From JBPOHE01 sp052035915 (GTDB taxonomy: Bacteria; Pseudomonadota; Gammaproteobacteria; Chromatiales; Chromatiaceae), in NCBI GenBank assembly GCA_052035915.1, contig JBPOHE010000083.1, forward strand, positions 1 to 5,561: a stretch of DNA of 5,561 nt. Reading direction: 5' to 3'. Each line of letters begins with the position of its first letter. Positions within the stretch are counted from its first letter, which is position 1. The notes beneath the pieces were generated by a model. The model had not been told where the DNA came from, did not search any database, and saw nothing but the letters and a program-made list of their open reading frames with translations. Position numbers and translations under genes: made by a program. Below are positions 1-5,455 of this stretch, one piece after another.

Positions 1-127
1 TGGTAACCCATACCTTACCGGAGTTTTCGATGACCTCCCAATCGCGCCCCTCGGGTGCCCCGCATGCGGGGCAGCCGAGGGGAACCAAACTACTCAGTTT
101 CTTACACCACTTCCTGGGACACTACCC
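1..127 (-). mobile_element. Partial insertion sequence end, left copy (element body continues past position 1)
   Basis: Positions 22-127 are the reverse complement of 5456-5561 with a single mismatch (74 against 5509), so this is one copy of a repeated element. The outer edge facing the window is taken as 127, where the similarity breaks. Read on the minus strand the terminus begins GGGTAGTGTCCCAGGAAGTG and continues with GTGTAAGAAA. Inside lies a 36-nt near-palindrome (47-82). The GTGTCC...GTGTAA style of terminus resembles IS256/mutator-type ends, but that family call is from memory of consensus ends and is weak. No transposase can be recognised; a minus-strand ATG at 11-9 could open one, but only three further codons are in the window. 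Short open frames across this end are not convincing genes. Confidence 0.65.
47..82. repeat. 36-nt palindrome inside left insertion-sequence end (one mismatched pair)
   Basis: Two 18-nt arms meet at GCATGC with no spacer, so the DNA could extrude or its transcript could fold into a long GC-rich stem. The base at 74 breaks one pair; the right-hand copy (5501-5536) is perfect. It sits about 45 bp inside the presumed element terminus. Its role is unknown: it could be a terminator that shields the element from outside transcription, or a site for transposase or a host protein. Confidence 0.8.
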
Positions 128-195
128 AAGCGTTTCACCCTCGCGGCCTTTCCGTATCGAAGGGGGACCAAGCGGATGGGCAGTAGAGGGCCGCA

Positions 196-224
196 TTGAC
201 GGCCAAGAAAAATAAGAAAATAAT
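196..224 (+). promoter_or_regulatory. Predicted sigma-70 promoter upstream of the 2PGK-like gene
   Basis: TTGACG (196-201) is followed by exactly 17 bp and AATAAT (219-224). Each hexamer is one base off consensus. The box lies in a marked AT-rich patch (about 205-250) in an otherwise GC-rich window. Transcription would start near 231 and give a leader of about 180 nt before the ATG at 411. Alternative -10 boxes TATACT (227-232) and TATAAA (232-237) lie just downstream but lack a matching -35. The promoter is outside the left insertion-sequence end, so it is not the element's own. Confidence 0.5.
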
Positions 225-276
225 TATATACTATAAATATTGGTCTATCCTCATTATTGGGCACCTAGAGGGTCTT

Positions 277-376
277 TCCCCGACCGGGGAGGGAGAGGGA
301 TTTCGATCAGCGTCCAAAGCAGGATACACTTCTGCTTATCGGTCAAGAGGAATCCCTGAGTCGGATGCTGTCTCAG
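277..376 (+). promoter_or_regulatory. Leader with three small hairpins ahead of the 2PGK-like gene
   Basis: Three dyads lie within 100 nt. TCCCC (277-281) pairs with GGGGA (286-290) around a GACC loop. AAGCAG (317-322) pairs with CTGCTT (332-337) around 9 nt, with a possible outer CGAT/ATCG pair (304-307 with 338-341). CTGAG (356-360) pairs with CTCAG (372-376) around 11 nt. I recognise no known riboswitch class and see no T-tract that would make one of them an attenuator. It may be an uncharacterised leader or chance structure. Confidence 0.25.
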
Positions 377-410
377 AATATCCGCCTACGGCTACGGGGC
401 TGGAGCTCAC

Positions 411-1601
411 ATGGCAAAGAAACTGACTGTTGTCAATTCCTCGGGAGAAAAATCACCCTTTCTGCGCGGGGTGATGGTGCAGTCCCTGGTAAGCGTCGGT
501 TTGACCTTCGAGGAGGCCTATGCCACCGCCCAGGCCGTTCGTGAGGCCATGGAAGCCAATGTTGGCAGCGTTTCCACCCAGGAACTCCGTCAACTGGTCG
601 TCGAGGAGCTGACCCGCCGCTTCGGTAATGAGCGGGGCCTGGCCTATGCCGCCTTCCAACCCAAGCTGGCCGAAATCACCGTGCGTACCCCTTCCCGGGA
701 GGCACCCTTTTCCGTTGGTTTTTTATCCAGATATCTGGAGGGTTGCGCGATCAATCGCGAGGAGGCGATCCAGGGTGCGCGCCGGGTGCAGGAGACCCTG
801 CGCCAGCGCGGGATGCAGAGCATCGACAGCAAGGAGTTGAAGCAGGTCATCCATCAGGCGATGCAAGAAGGCTGTTCTCAGGAGGCGGCCGATCGCTTTC
901 TCTCCAGGTGCATCTTCAACGACAGCGGGACACCTTTGATCGTGCTCATCGGCGGGGCCAGCGGCTCGGGCAAGAGTTCGGTCACCACCGAGCTGTCCTA
1001 TCTGTTGGATATCGTGCGCACCCAGTCAACCGACATCATGCGGGAGATCATTCGCTGTTATCTCGTGCCCCATGTGGCTCCCACCCTGAGTTATTCCAGC
1101 TACAACGCCTGGCGGGGGCTGCCCGAGATGGAGCCCTTGGTCGGCGGCGTGATCGCGGCGGAAAATCCGGTCATCACGGGCTTCCTCTCTCAGTTCGGTA
1201 CGGTCAAGGTGGCGATCGAGGCGACGATTCAACGGGCGGTCAAGGAACGTCACGACATCATCGTGGATGGGGTCCACGTCTTGCCGACCTTGCTCAATCT
1301 GGCCGAGGCCTCCACCAAGGCCATAGTGGTGCCTGTCACCCTGGCCGTGACAACACGCAAGCGTTTGGTCAGCCAGCTCGCCCGCCGCAGTCGGGAACAG
1401 CCGGATCGCAACTCCTCCCGCACCCGGGAGGAGGTCGAAGCCATCTGGGAGTTGCAGAAGTTCATGCTCGATCAGGCGGATAAAAGCGGTATCCCGGTGG
1501 TGGCCAATTGGCGGATCGAAGAAACCGTGAAACAGGTGATCGCCGAAATCATGACCAGGATCACCGAACGCTTTCCTCCCGATCCGGCGGCGCTGCAATA
1601 A
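411..1601 (+). CDS. 2-phosphoglycerate kinase-like P-loop protein with tandem ATP-cone-like domains
   Basis: This 396-residue cytoplasmic protein has no signal peptide. Residues 3-90 look like an ATP-cone (PF at 16-17, EEA at 34-36, QEL at 57-59). Residues 97-165 repeat the pattern (PFSVG at 99-103, EEA at 117-119, KEL at 141-143). A P-loop kinase domain follows: Walker A GGASGSGKSS at 181-190 (K188), STDIMRE at 206-212, SYSSYNAWR at 227-235 and IIVDGVH at 283-289. Archaeal 2-phosphoglycerate kinases share this ATP-cone plus kinase order, and phosphorylate 2-phosphoglycerate to 2,3-bisphosphoglycerate with ATP. One ATP-cone is usual there, so the second is odd. The kinase fold is also related to zeta toxins and plant Lpa1-type proteins, so the true substrate is uncertain. 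The start is supported by TGGAG (401-405), 5 nt before the ATG. No clear terminator follows. Domain family is confident; substrate is inferred. Confidence 0.82.
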   Translation: MAKKLTVVNSSGEKSPFLRGVMVQSLVSVGLTFEEAYATAQAVREAMEANVGSVSTQELRQLVVEELTRRFGNERGLAYAAFQPKLAEITVRTPSREAPFSVGFLSRYLEGCAINREEAIQGARRVQETLRQRGMQSIDSKELKQVIHQAMQEGCSQEAADRFLSRCIFNDSGTPLIVLIGGASGSGKSSVTTELSYLLDIVRTQSTDIMREIIRCYLVPHVAPTLSYSSYNAWRGLPEMEPLVGGVIAAENPVITGFLSQFGTVKVAIEATIQRAVKERHDIIVDGVHVLPTLLNLAEASTKAIVVPVTLAVTTRKRLVSQLARRSREQPDRNSSRTREEVEAIWELQKFMLDQADKSGIPVVANWRIEETVKQVIAEIMTRITERFPPDPAALQ

Positions 1602-1685
1602 TAGCAGTCGGCACTTTGACCGGCTGGCGCGGCCCCATGGGGTCGAGAATCTCAGGGCGTTTGATTATCGCGGTCCCCACCCAAA

Positions 1686-3761
1686 ATGCCCGTTCCCCTT
1701 CCTGAGAAGCCGAGATCTGTGGACGCCTTGGCGCGTAGCGGCGTTCGTTGGCTGGAGAAGCTGCTGCGTCCCCTGATCGTTGGCTTGGGAAAACCGGTCC
1801 GTCAGCTCTTTTCCATACTCGAGCGGGTCGTCAGGCATAGTCATGCCCCGATTCTGTTGGTGTTGTTTCTGGGGGCGGTGGCGGATCTCTTTCTCTACTA
1901 CAAGGTCAAGGATCTGGAACGCCAGCGGATACAGACGGCCTTCACCGCCACGGCGCGGGACCGGGTTCTGGTGATCCAACGCGAGATCGAGCATGCCCTT
2001 GGGGTGGTGCAGGATATCGGCAGTTTTTTCGAGAACTCCCCCTACGTCACCCGACGGGATTTTCGGGAATTCGTCATCCCGGCGCTGAAACGGAATCCAG
2101 GCATCCAGGCCTTGAGCTGGGCGCCCAAGATAGGTAACGCGGACAAAGCCACCTTTATCTCCCGCGCCCGGAATGGTCTGCCGGGATTCCAGATCACGGA
2201 ACAACGCGAGGACGGGTTGCAGCCGGTTCTGTCCAATCGCCAGGTCTACTACCCGATCTTTTATATCCAGCCCTATCCACCCAACAAACCGCTACTCGGT
2301 CTGGATCTAGCCGCCGATCCCCAGACGGCCGCGGCCCTGGCGATCGCCAGGCAGGGGCAAGAGCTTTATGTTTCCCCACCCCGCCTCCTGCCGGAAACCA
2401 ATGAACCGGGTTTTCTGGTGTACCTTCCGGTGTTCGATCTGTATCAGGGGGAAGAAACCGAGGAGGCGGAAGATACCCAGCGTCCCTTGACCAGCCCCGA
2501 TGGGCATAACCTGCGGGGTTTCGCCCTGGGTTTGTTCAGGCTCGGGGCGATTGTCAAGAATGCGCTCTCCCACCTGGTCCCCAGCGGTATCGATGTGCAT
2601 CTCATGGCGCCCGACGAGCAGGGACGGTTGCAGCCGATCGTCTCTCACCAGTCCCGTTTGCGAGTGCCCGACTCCATGCCGCCTCACGTTGGCCCGAAGT
2701 CCACGGAATGGACCTACAGGGACCATATCCGCCTGGCCAATCAGGAATGGACAGTGATGTGCAACTCCATCCCCGGCCATTATCAACCCGATTCCTACAC
2801 GACCTGGGTGATCTTCGGCGGCGGACTGGCCTTTACCCTGTTGTTCGCGGCCTATCTGTTCACCCTGATCGGACGCGCCGAACAGGTCAAACGCCTGGTT
2901 TCCCAACGTACCCTGCAGTTGGAACAAAGCTATATCGCCTTGAACAACGAGATCGCCGAACGCCACCGGGCCGAGGACGCGCTCATGTCCCTCAATGCCA
3001 CCCTTGAGCAACGGGTGGCCCAGCGGACCGCCGAGGCCGAGCGACGGGCACAGGAATTGGAGCAGTTCGCCTATGTGGCCTCCCATGATCTCAAGGCCCC
3101 GTTGCGCGCCATCGCCAATCTTGCCGGCTGGCTCAAGGAGGACCTCGAAGGCAGCCTGACCCCGGTCACCCGGGACCAGTTGGATTTGCTGCGGGATCGG
3201 GTGTCGCGCATGCACGCACTGATCGAAGGATTGCTGGCCTACTCCCGCATCGGACGTACCGAGGGGGCGATCGAGGAGGTGGATGTGGCGGAATTGGTGG
3301 CGGAGACGATCGATTCGCTGGCTCCGCCCCCGGGCTTCCGGATCGAAATCGCGCCGAACATGCCGAAACTCTGGACCAACCGCCTCCATCTCGGCCAGGT
3401 GTTCGCCAACCTGATCGGCAACAGCCTCAAACATCACCATCGGGAACAGGGGCGGATCTGGATCTCCGGACGGGATCTCGGCGATTACTGTCTGTTCAGT
3501 GTCGCGGACGACGGTCCGGGTATCGACCCCGAGTATCACGATAAGGTCTTTTTGATGTTTCAAACGCTTGAAGTCAGAGACTTCGGTGCTCATACGGGAA
3601 TCGGGCTTGCCTTGGTGAAGAAGCTGGTGGAGGAACAGGGGGGCAGGATCAGACTTGACTCCGCACTCGGTCGGGGTGCCAGATTCGAGTTCACCTGGTA
3701 CAAAGGCAGGCGGGGGGTATCCGAGTTGTCCAGTGCAACCGCTGGGGGAGGGCGGGAATGA
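1686..3761 (+). CDS. Membrane sensor histidine kinase with CHASE domain
   Basis: This 691-residue inner-membrane sensor autophosphorylates on histidine and should pass phosphate to the receiver encoded next. Segments in order: cytoplasmic N-terminus; membrane helix about 54-72; periplasmic CHASE-type domain about 115-325 (DFREFVIPALKRNPGIQALS near 125-144, then YYPIFYIQPY at 188-197); an acidic, probably looped insert near 255-272; second helix about 374-395; a long coiled coil at 396-460; HisKA with ASHDLKAPLR and phospho-acceptor H467; HATPase_c with N579 (GNSLKH), DDGPGI at 608-613 and GIGLAL at 638-643. All catalytic boxes are present. There is no HAMP or PAS, so the coiled coil alone carries the signal. 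CHASE domains bind small extracellular ligands; the ligand here is unknown. The ATG at 1686 lacks a good ribosome-binding site. GTG at 1719, 9 nt after TGAGAAG, is a plausible alternative. The gene may be co-transcribed with the preceding gene (84-bp gap). Confidence 0.93.
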   Translation: MPVPLPEKPRSVDALARSGVRWLEKLLRPLIVGLGKPVRQLFSILERVVRHSHAPILLVLFLGAVADLFLYYKVKDLERQRIQTAFTATARDRVLVIQREIEHALGVVQDIGSFFENSPYVTRRDFREFVIPALKRNPGIQALSWAPKIGNADKATFISRARNGLPGFQITEQREDGLQPVLSNRQVYYPIFYIQPYPPNKPLLGLDLAADPQTAAALAIARQGQELYVSPPRLLPETNEPGFLVYLPVFDLYQGEETEEAEDTQRPLTSPDGHNLRGFALGLFRLGAIVKNALSHLVPSGIDVHLMAPDEQGRLQPIVSHQSRLRVPDSMPPHVGPKSTEWTYRDHIRLANQEWTVMCNSIPGHYQPDSYTTWVIFGGGLAFTLLFAAYLFTLIGRAEQVKRLVSQRTLQLEQSYIALNNEIAERHRAEDALMSLNATLEQRVAQRTAEAERRAQELEQFAYVASHDLKAPLRAIANLAGWLKEDLEGSLTPVTRDQLDLLRDRVSRMHALIEGLLAYSRIGRTEGAIEEVDVAELVAETIDSLAPPPGFRIEIAPNMPKLWTNRLHLGQVFANLIGNSLKHHHREQGRIWISGRDLGDYCLFSVADDGPGIDPEYHDKVFLMFQTLEVRDFGAHTGIGLALVKKLVEEQGGRIRLDSALGRGARFEFTWYKGRRGVSELSSATAGGGRE

Positions 3762-4177
3762 TGAATCGAAACGCCGGTATTCTCCTGATCGAAGATGATC
3801 GTGTCGATGTGATGACCGTACAACGGGCCTTGCACCGTAACGGCAGCGATATTCCACTCCATGTGGCCCGAACGGCGAGCGACGCCCTCGGCATGCTGCG
3901 TGGAGAGGGTTTTCCCGAAGCCATCCCCACGCCCTCCCTCATCCTGCTCGATCTCAATCTGCCCAGAATGAGTGGCATCGAGTTCCTGCAGGAGTTGCGC
4001 TCGGACCCCAAACTACGGGAGTTGAGGGTGATCGTACTGACTTCTTCCAATGAGCCGAACGATCGCGCCGCAGCATTTCGCTATGAGGTTGAAGATTATA
4101 TTGTAAAGCCTCATTCCTTCGAGGATTTTGCCAATGCGATACGTACCGTGTTGAATTATGCCTTGCCGCAGACATAA
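3758..4177 (+). CDS. Single-domain response regulator (receiver only, Rcp1-like)
   Basis: This 139-residue cytoplasmic protein is a bare CheY-like receiver. The acidic pocket is E12-D13-D14, the phospho-acceptor is D65 (LLDLNLPRMSG), the switch threonine is T95 (VLTSS) and the conserved lysine is K117 (KPHS). No DNA-binding or enzymatic output domain follows, so it must act by binding a partner or as a phosphorelay step. Its start overlaps the kinase stop as ATGA (3758-3761), and GGGGGAGGG (3744-3752) gives a strong ribosome-binding site 5-6 nt before the ATG. The pair is therefore very likely translationally coupled and cognate. A second ATG follows immediately (3761) and could be the true start. 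The sequence style (insert around residues 49-58, LDLNLPRMSG) is that of receivers paired with phytochrome-like kinases. Its target is not evident from this window. Confidence 0.94.
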   Translation: MMNRNAGILLIEDDRVDVMTVQRALHRNGSDIPLHVARTASDALGMLRGEGFPEAIPTPSLILLDLNLPRMSGIEFLQELRSDPKLRELRVIVLTSSNEPNDRAAAFRYEVEDYIVKPHSFEDFANAIRTVLNYALPQT

Positions 4178-4310
4178 CAGCCGGCCTTGCCAAACCAAGT
4201 TAGTTGCTTGCTTTTATTGAATAAATATTCTTCCTGCGAGGGGCTTTTCCTATAGCCTTTCCGCCGGGGATACAATACATTTGCTACCGATGATGTAGCC
4301 ACCGGCTGTT
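4176..4310. repeat. 9-bp inverted repeat spanning the regulator-phosphatase gap
   Basis: AACAGCCGG (4176-4184, overlapping the stop codon of the regulator gene) is the exact reverse complement of CCGGCTGTT (4302-4310). The 117-bp distance makes a simple hairpin terminator unlikely. It could mark the ends of a small inserted element, or be chance. Confidence 0.3.
4204..4231 (+). promoter_or_regulatory. Weak predicted promoter with overlapping dyad, regulator-phosphatase gap
   Basis: TTGCTT (4204-4209) is followed by 16 bp and TATTCT (4226-4231), each four of six matches to consensus, in the only AT-rich patch of the 262-bp gap. The dyad GAATA-AA-TATTC (4219-4230) overlaps the -10 box and could be an operator half-site pair. 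A separate TACAAT box (4271-4276) has no good -35. The phosphatase gene probably has its own promoter in this gap, but which box is used cannot be settled by eye. No convincing terminator for the kinase/regulator pair is visible here. Confidence 0.25.
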
Positions 4311-4377
4311 GGCGAAGGGGAGAGTTCCAGCGGGAGGCTCGAAACAAGGCACTAGGATTGTGGAGCAAGGGTAAGAC

Positions 4378-4397
4378 CGGTTCGCTGTTTAGAACCG
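4378..4397. promoter_or_regulatory. Perfect 6-bp inverted repeat upstream of the phosphatase gene
   Basis: CGGTTC (4378-4383) and GAACCG (4392-4397) flank an 8-nt loop, about 42-60 bp upstream of the phosphatase start. The geometry suits either an operator for a dimeric regulator or a small leader hairpin. No regulator in this window has a DNA-binding domain to match it. Confidence 0.25.
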
Positions 4398-4439
4398 ATA
4401 TCAACAACCTCTGACAGGTACCTCAATCGGTGCTGGAAA

Positions 4440-5153
4440 ATGTCGATGCGAGTCATTCTGGTCCGTCACTACAAGACAGTACTGAATAGCGAGCAAAGGA
4501 TCATGGGCTGGGGTGATGCCCCCCCGGCGGTGGATTGGGAAGAGGATGTGGCGGAGGTGGATGCGGTCCTCCGCGAACGGAATATCCATTTCGATGCGAT
4601 TTACTCCAGCGCCCTCGAACGGGCCAGACAGACCGCCCTCTATTACGCGACCAAGCGGGGCCTCGTCCGGGTACGTAGCTCGGAGTCCCTGAATGAGATC
4701 AACTACGGCAGTCTGTTCCAAAAAACCAAGCAGTGGGTCGCGGAGCATCTCCCCGAATACAAAACCGATCCGGATTTTGTCTACCCTGGCGGCGAAAGCT
4801 TCCGCCAGATGCAGACCCGTAGCCTGAGTTACCTGCTCTCCCTCGAACCGGTCCATCGCCACCAAAGCATTCTCCTGGTTACCCATGCCGGGGTGATCCG
4901 CGGCTTGGTCAGCCATTTTCTCGGCTTGGACTTCGGCGTCAATCTCAAGCGTCGTATCCCCCATGGCTATATCGGTGACCTGCAGATCAGCGCCGATACC
5001 TCGGTATCCTACGATGAATGGGGAAAGCCATCGGGATTCGTCAAGGACGGCGTCATCCGCACTCCCTATGTGGCAGATGTCGAGTCTGGGGTTTGCCCCA
5101 CGGTCCCGGCCCTGCTGGCCAAGTCCTCATCCTCACCTGACGGCCGCGTCTGA
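4440..5153 (+). CDS. Histidine phosphatase family protein (phosphoglycerate mutase-like)
   Basis: This 237-residue soluble protein is of the branch-1 histidine phosphatase superfamily, which forms a phosphohistidine intermediate. Visible catalytic set: R9-H10 (LVRHYKT, residues 7-13), R61 in YSSALERARQTA (55-66), the acid residue E86 (LNEINYG) and H149 in VTHAG (147-151). All catalytic residues are present, but the usual RHG[ED] after the nucleophile is RHYK, with Tyr for Gly and Lys for the acid. Members range from phosphoglycerate mutases to phosphatases of sugar phosphates, nucleotides and proteins. The length is ordinary, with a tail of about 50 residues after the core that I cannot assign. 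The weak TGGA (4434-4437) lies 2 nt before ATG 4440 but 8 nt before the in-frame ATG 4446, so the true start may be 4446, giving 235 residues. It lies on the same strand as a 2-phosphoglycerate kinase-like gene, which hints at a phosphoglycerate substrate by inference only. Confidence 0.88.
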   Translation: MSMRVILVRHYKTVLNSEQRIMGWGDAPPAVDWEEDVAEVDAVLRERNIHFDAIYSSALERARQTALYYATKRGLVRVRSSESLNEINYGSLFQKTKQWVAEHLPEYKTDPDFVYPGGESFRQMQTRSLSYLLSLEPVHRHQSILLVTHAGVIRGLVSHFLGLDFGVNLKRRIPHGYIGDLQISADTSVSYDEWGKPSGFVKDGVIRTPYVADVESGVCPTVPALLAKSSSSPDGRV

Positions 5154-5455
5154 TTCCTCTTTCCGGGGTAGGGATTCCCGAAACCTTCCCTTCCCACGGC
5201 TGAATCTCGTAGCGGCTCCTGTCCGGTCTATCCGTAATCGGCGGGCGAGCCGCACAGGTTGGATTGACACCGTCATCCCAACAACCCAAACGGCCCCGGC
5301 GAGGGTGGCCAAAAGATGCGATGAGCTATAGTGGATGCGGTTCGTTCCTCGCCGCGTCCCACGGATTTGGTGCCAAACCCGCCCTGGGAGCGCCCCAAGG
5401 CTTCCTCCTCGTTGAGGAGGGATTCCCGCACACCAGCGGGAAAACGCTTGAATAC
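5154..5455. other. 302-bp gene-free stretch between the phosphatase gene and the right insertion-sequence end
   Basis: No convincing gene is present on either strand. A TTGACA box (5264-5269) lacks a matching -10. A TATAGT box (5327-5332) lacks a good -35, though it precedes the hairpin cluster at 5363-5442. GGGATTCCCG occurs twice (5171-5180 and 5419-5428). A bulged stem TTTCCGGG/CCCGAAA (5160-5167 with 5177-5183) just after the phosphatase stop could slow transcription, but it has no T-tract. Confidence 0.5.
5363..5442. repeat. Cluster of four consecutive stem-loops
   Basis: In 80 nt I find four stems. GGATTTGG/CCAAACCC (5363-5370 with 5373-5380) has one mismatch. TGGG/CCCA (5385-5388 with 5394-5397) is weak. 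CCTCCTC/GAGGAGG (5404-5410 with 5414-5420) is perfect with a GTT loop. TTCCCGC/GCGGGAA (5423-5429 with 5436-5442) is perfect with a 6-nt loop. The last is followed by AA and then CGCTTG, not a T-run. The stems fold on either strand, so direction is unknown. Candidates are a small structured RNA, a REP-like dispersed element, or sites used by a mobile element. Confidence 0.5.

Noticed and set aside
30..215. 61-residue open frame starting inside the left element end
   Set aside because: It runs across the palindrome and out of the element into unrelated sequence. The right copy gives a similar N-terminus with a different tail, so it is a by-product of the repeat.
196..426. 76-residue open frame over the promoter and leader
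   Set aside because: It begins with a non-ATG codon at the -35 box, translates the AT-rich promoter patch, and overlaps the well-supported start at 411.
743..1483. 246-residue open frame within the 2PGK-like gene in another frame
   Set aside because: Low-complexity, Gly/Arg/His-rich translation without a known motif. It is explained by the high GC content of the real gene.
411..1601. Zeta toxin of a toxin-antitoxin system
   Set aside because: The kinase fold is related, but the ATP-cone modules, the STD..RE and SYSSY motifs and the absence of an adjacent antitoxin gene fit a 2-phosphoglycerate kinase-like enzyme better.
1633..1642. CCCCATGGGG palindrome as a terminator after the 2PGK-like gene
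   Set aside because: It has no loop and no following T-tract, so an intrinsic terminator is unlikely.
1616..1650. TTGACC box as a promoter for the histidine kinase gene
   Set aside because: No acceptable -10 box occurs at 16-18 bp; the nearest candidate (GAGAAT) is 23 bp away.
2307..3857. 516-residue minus-strand open frame opposite the histidine kinase
   Set aside because: It lies opposite a gene with all catalytic boxes intact. Its translation has no recognisable domain and is typical of an antisense shadow in GC-rich DNA.
4440..4482. Catalytically dead histidine phosphatase
   Set aside because: Only the residues after the nucleophile differ from the usual motif. H10, R9, R61, E86 and H149 are all present.
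5363..5442. CRISPR array
   Set aside because: The hairpins differ in sequence from one another, and there are no regularly spaced identical repeats.
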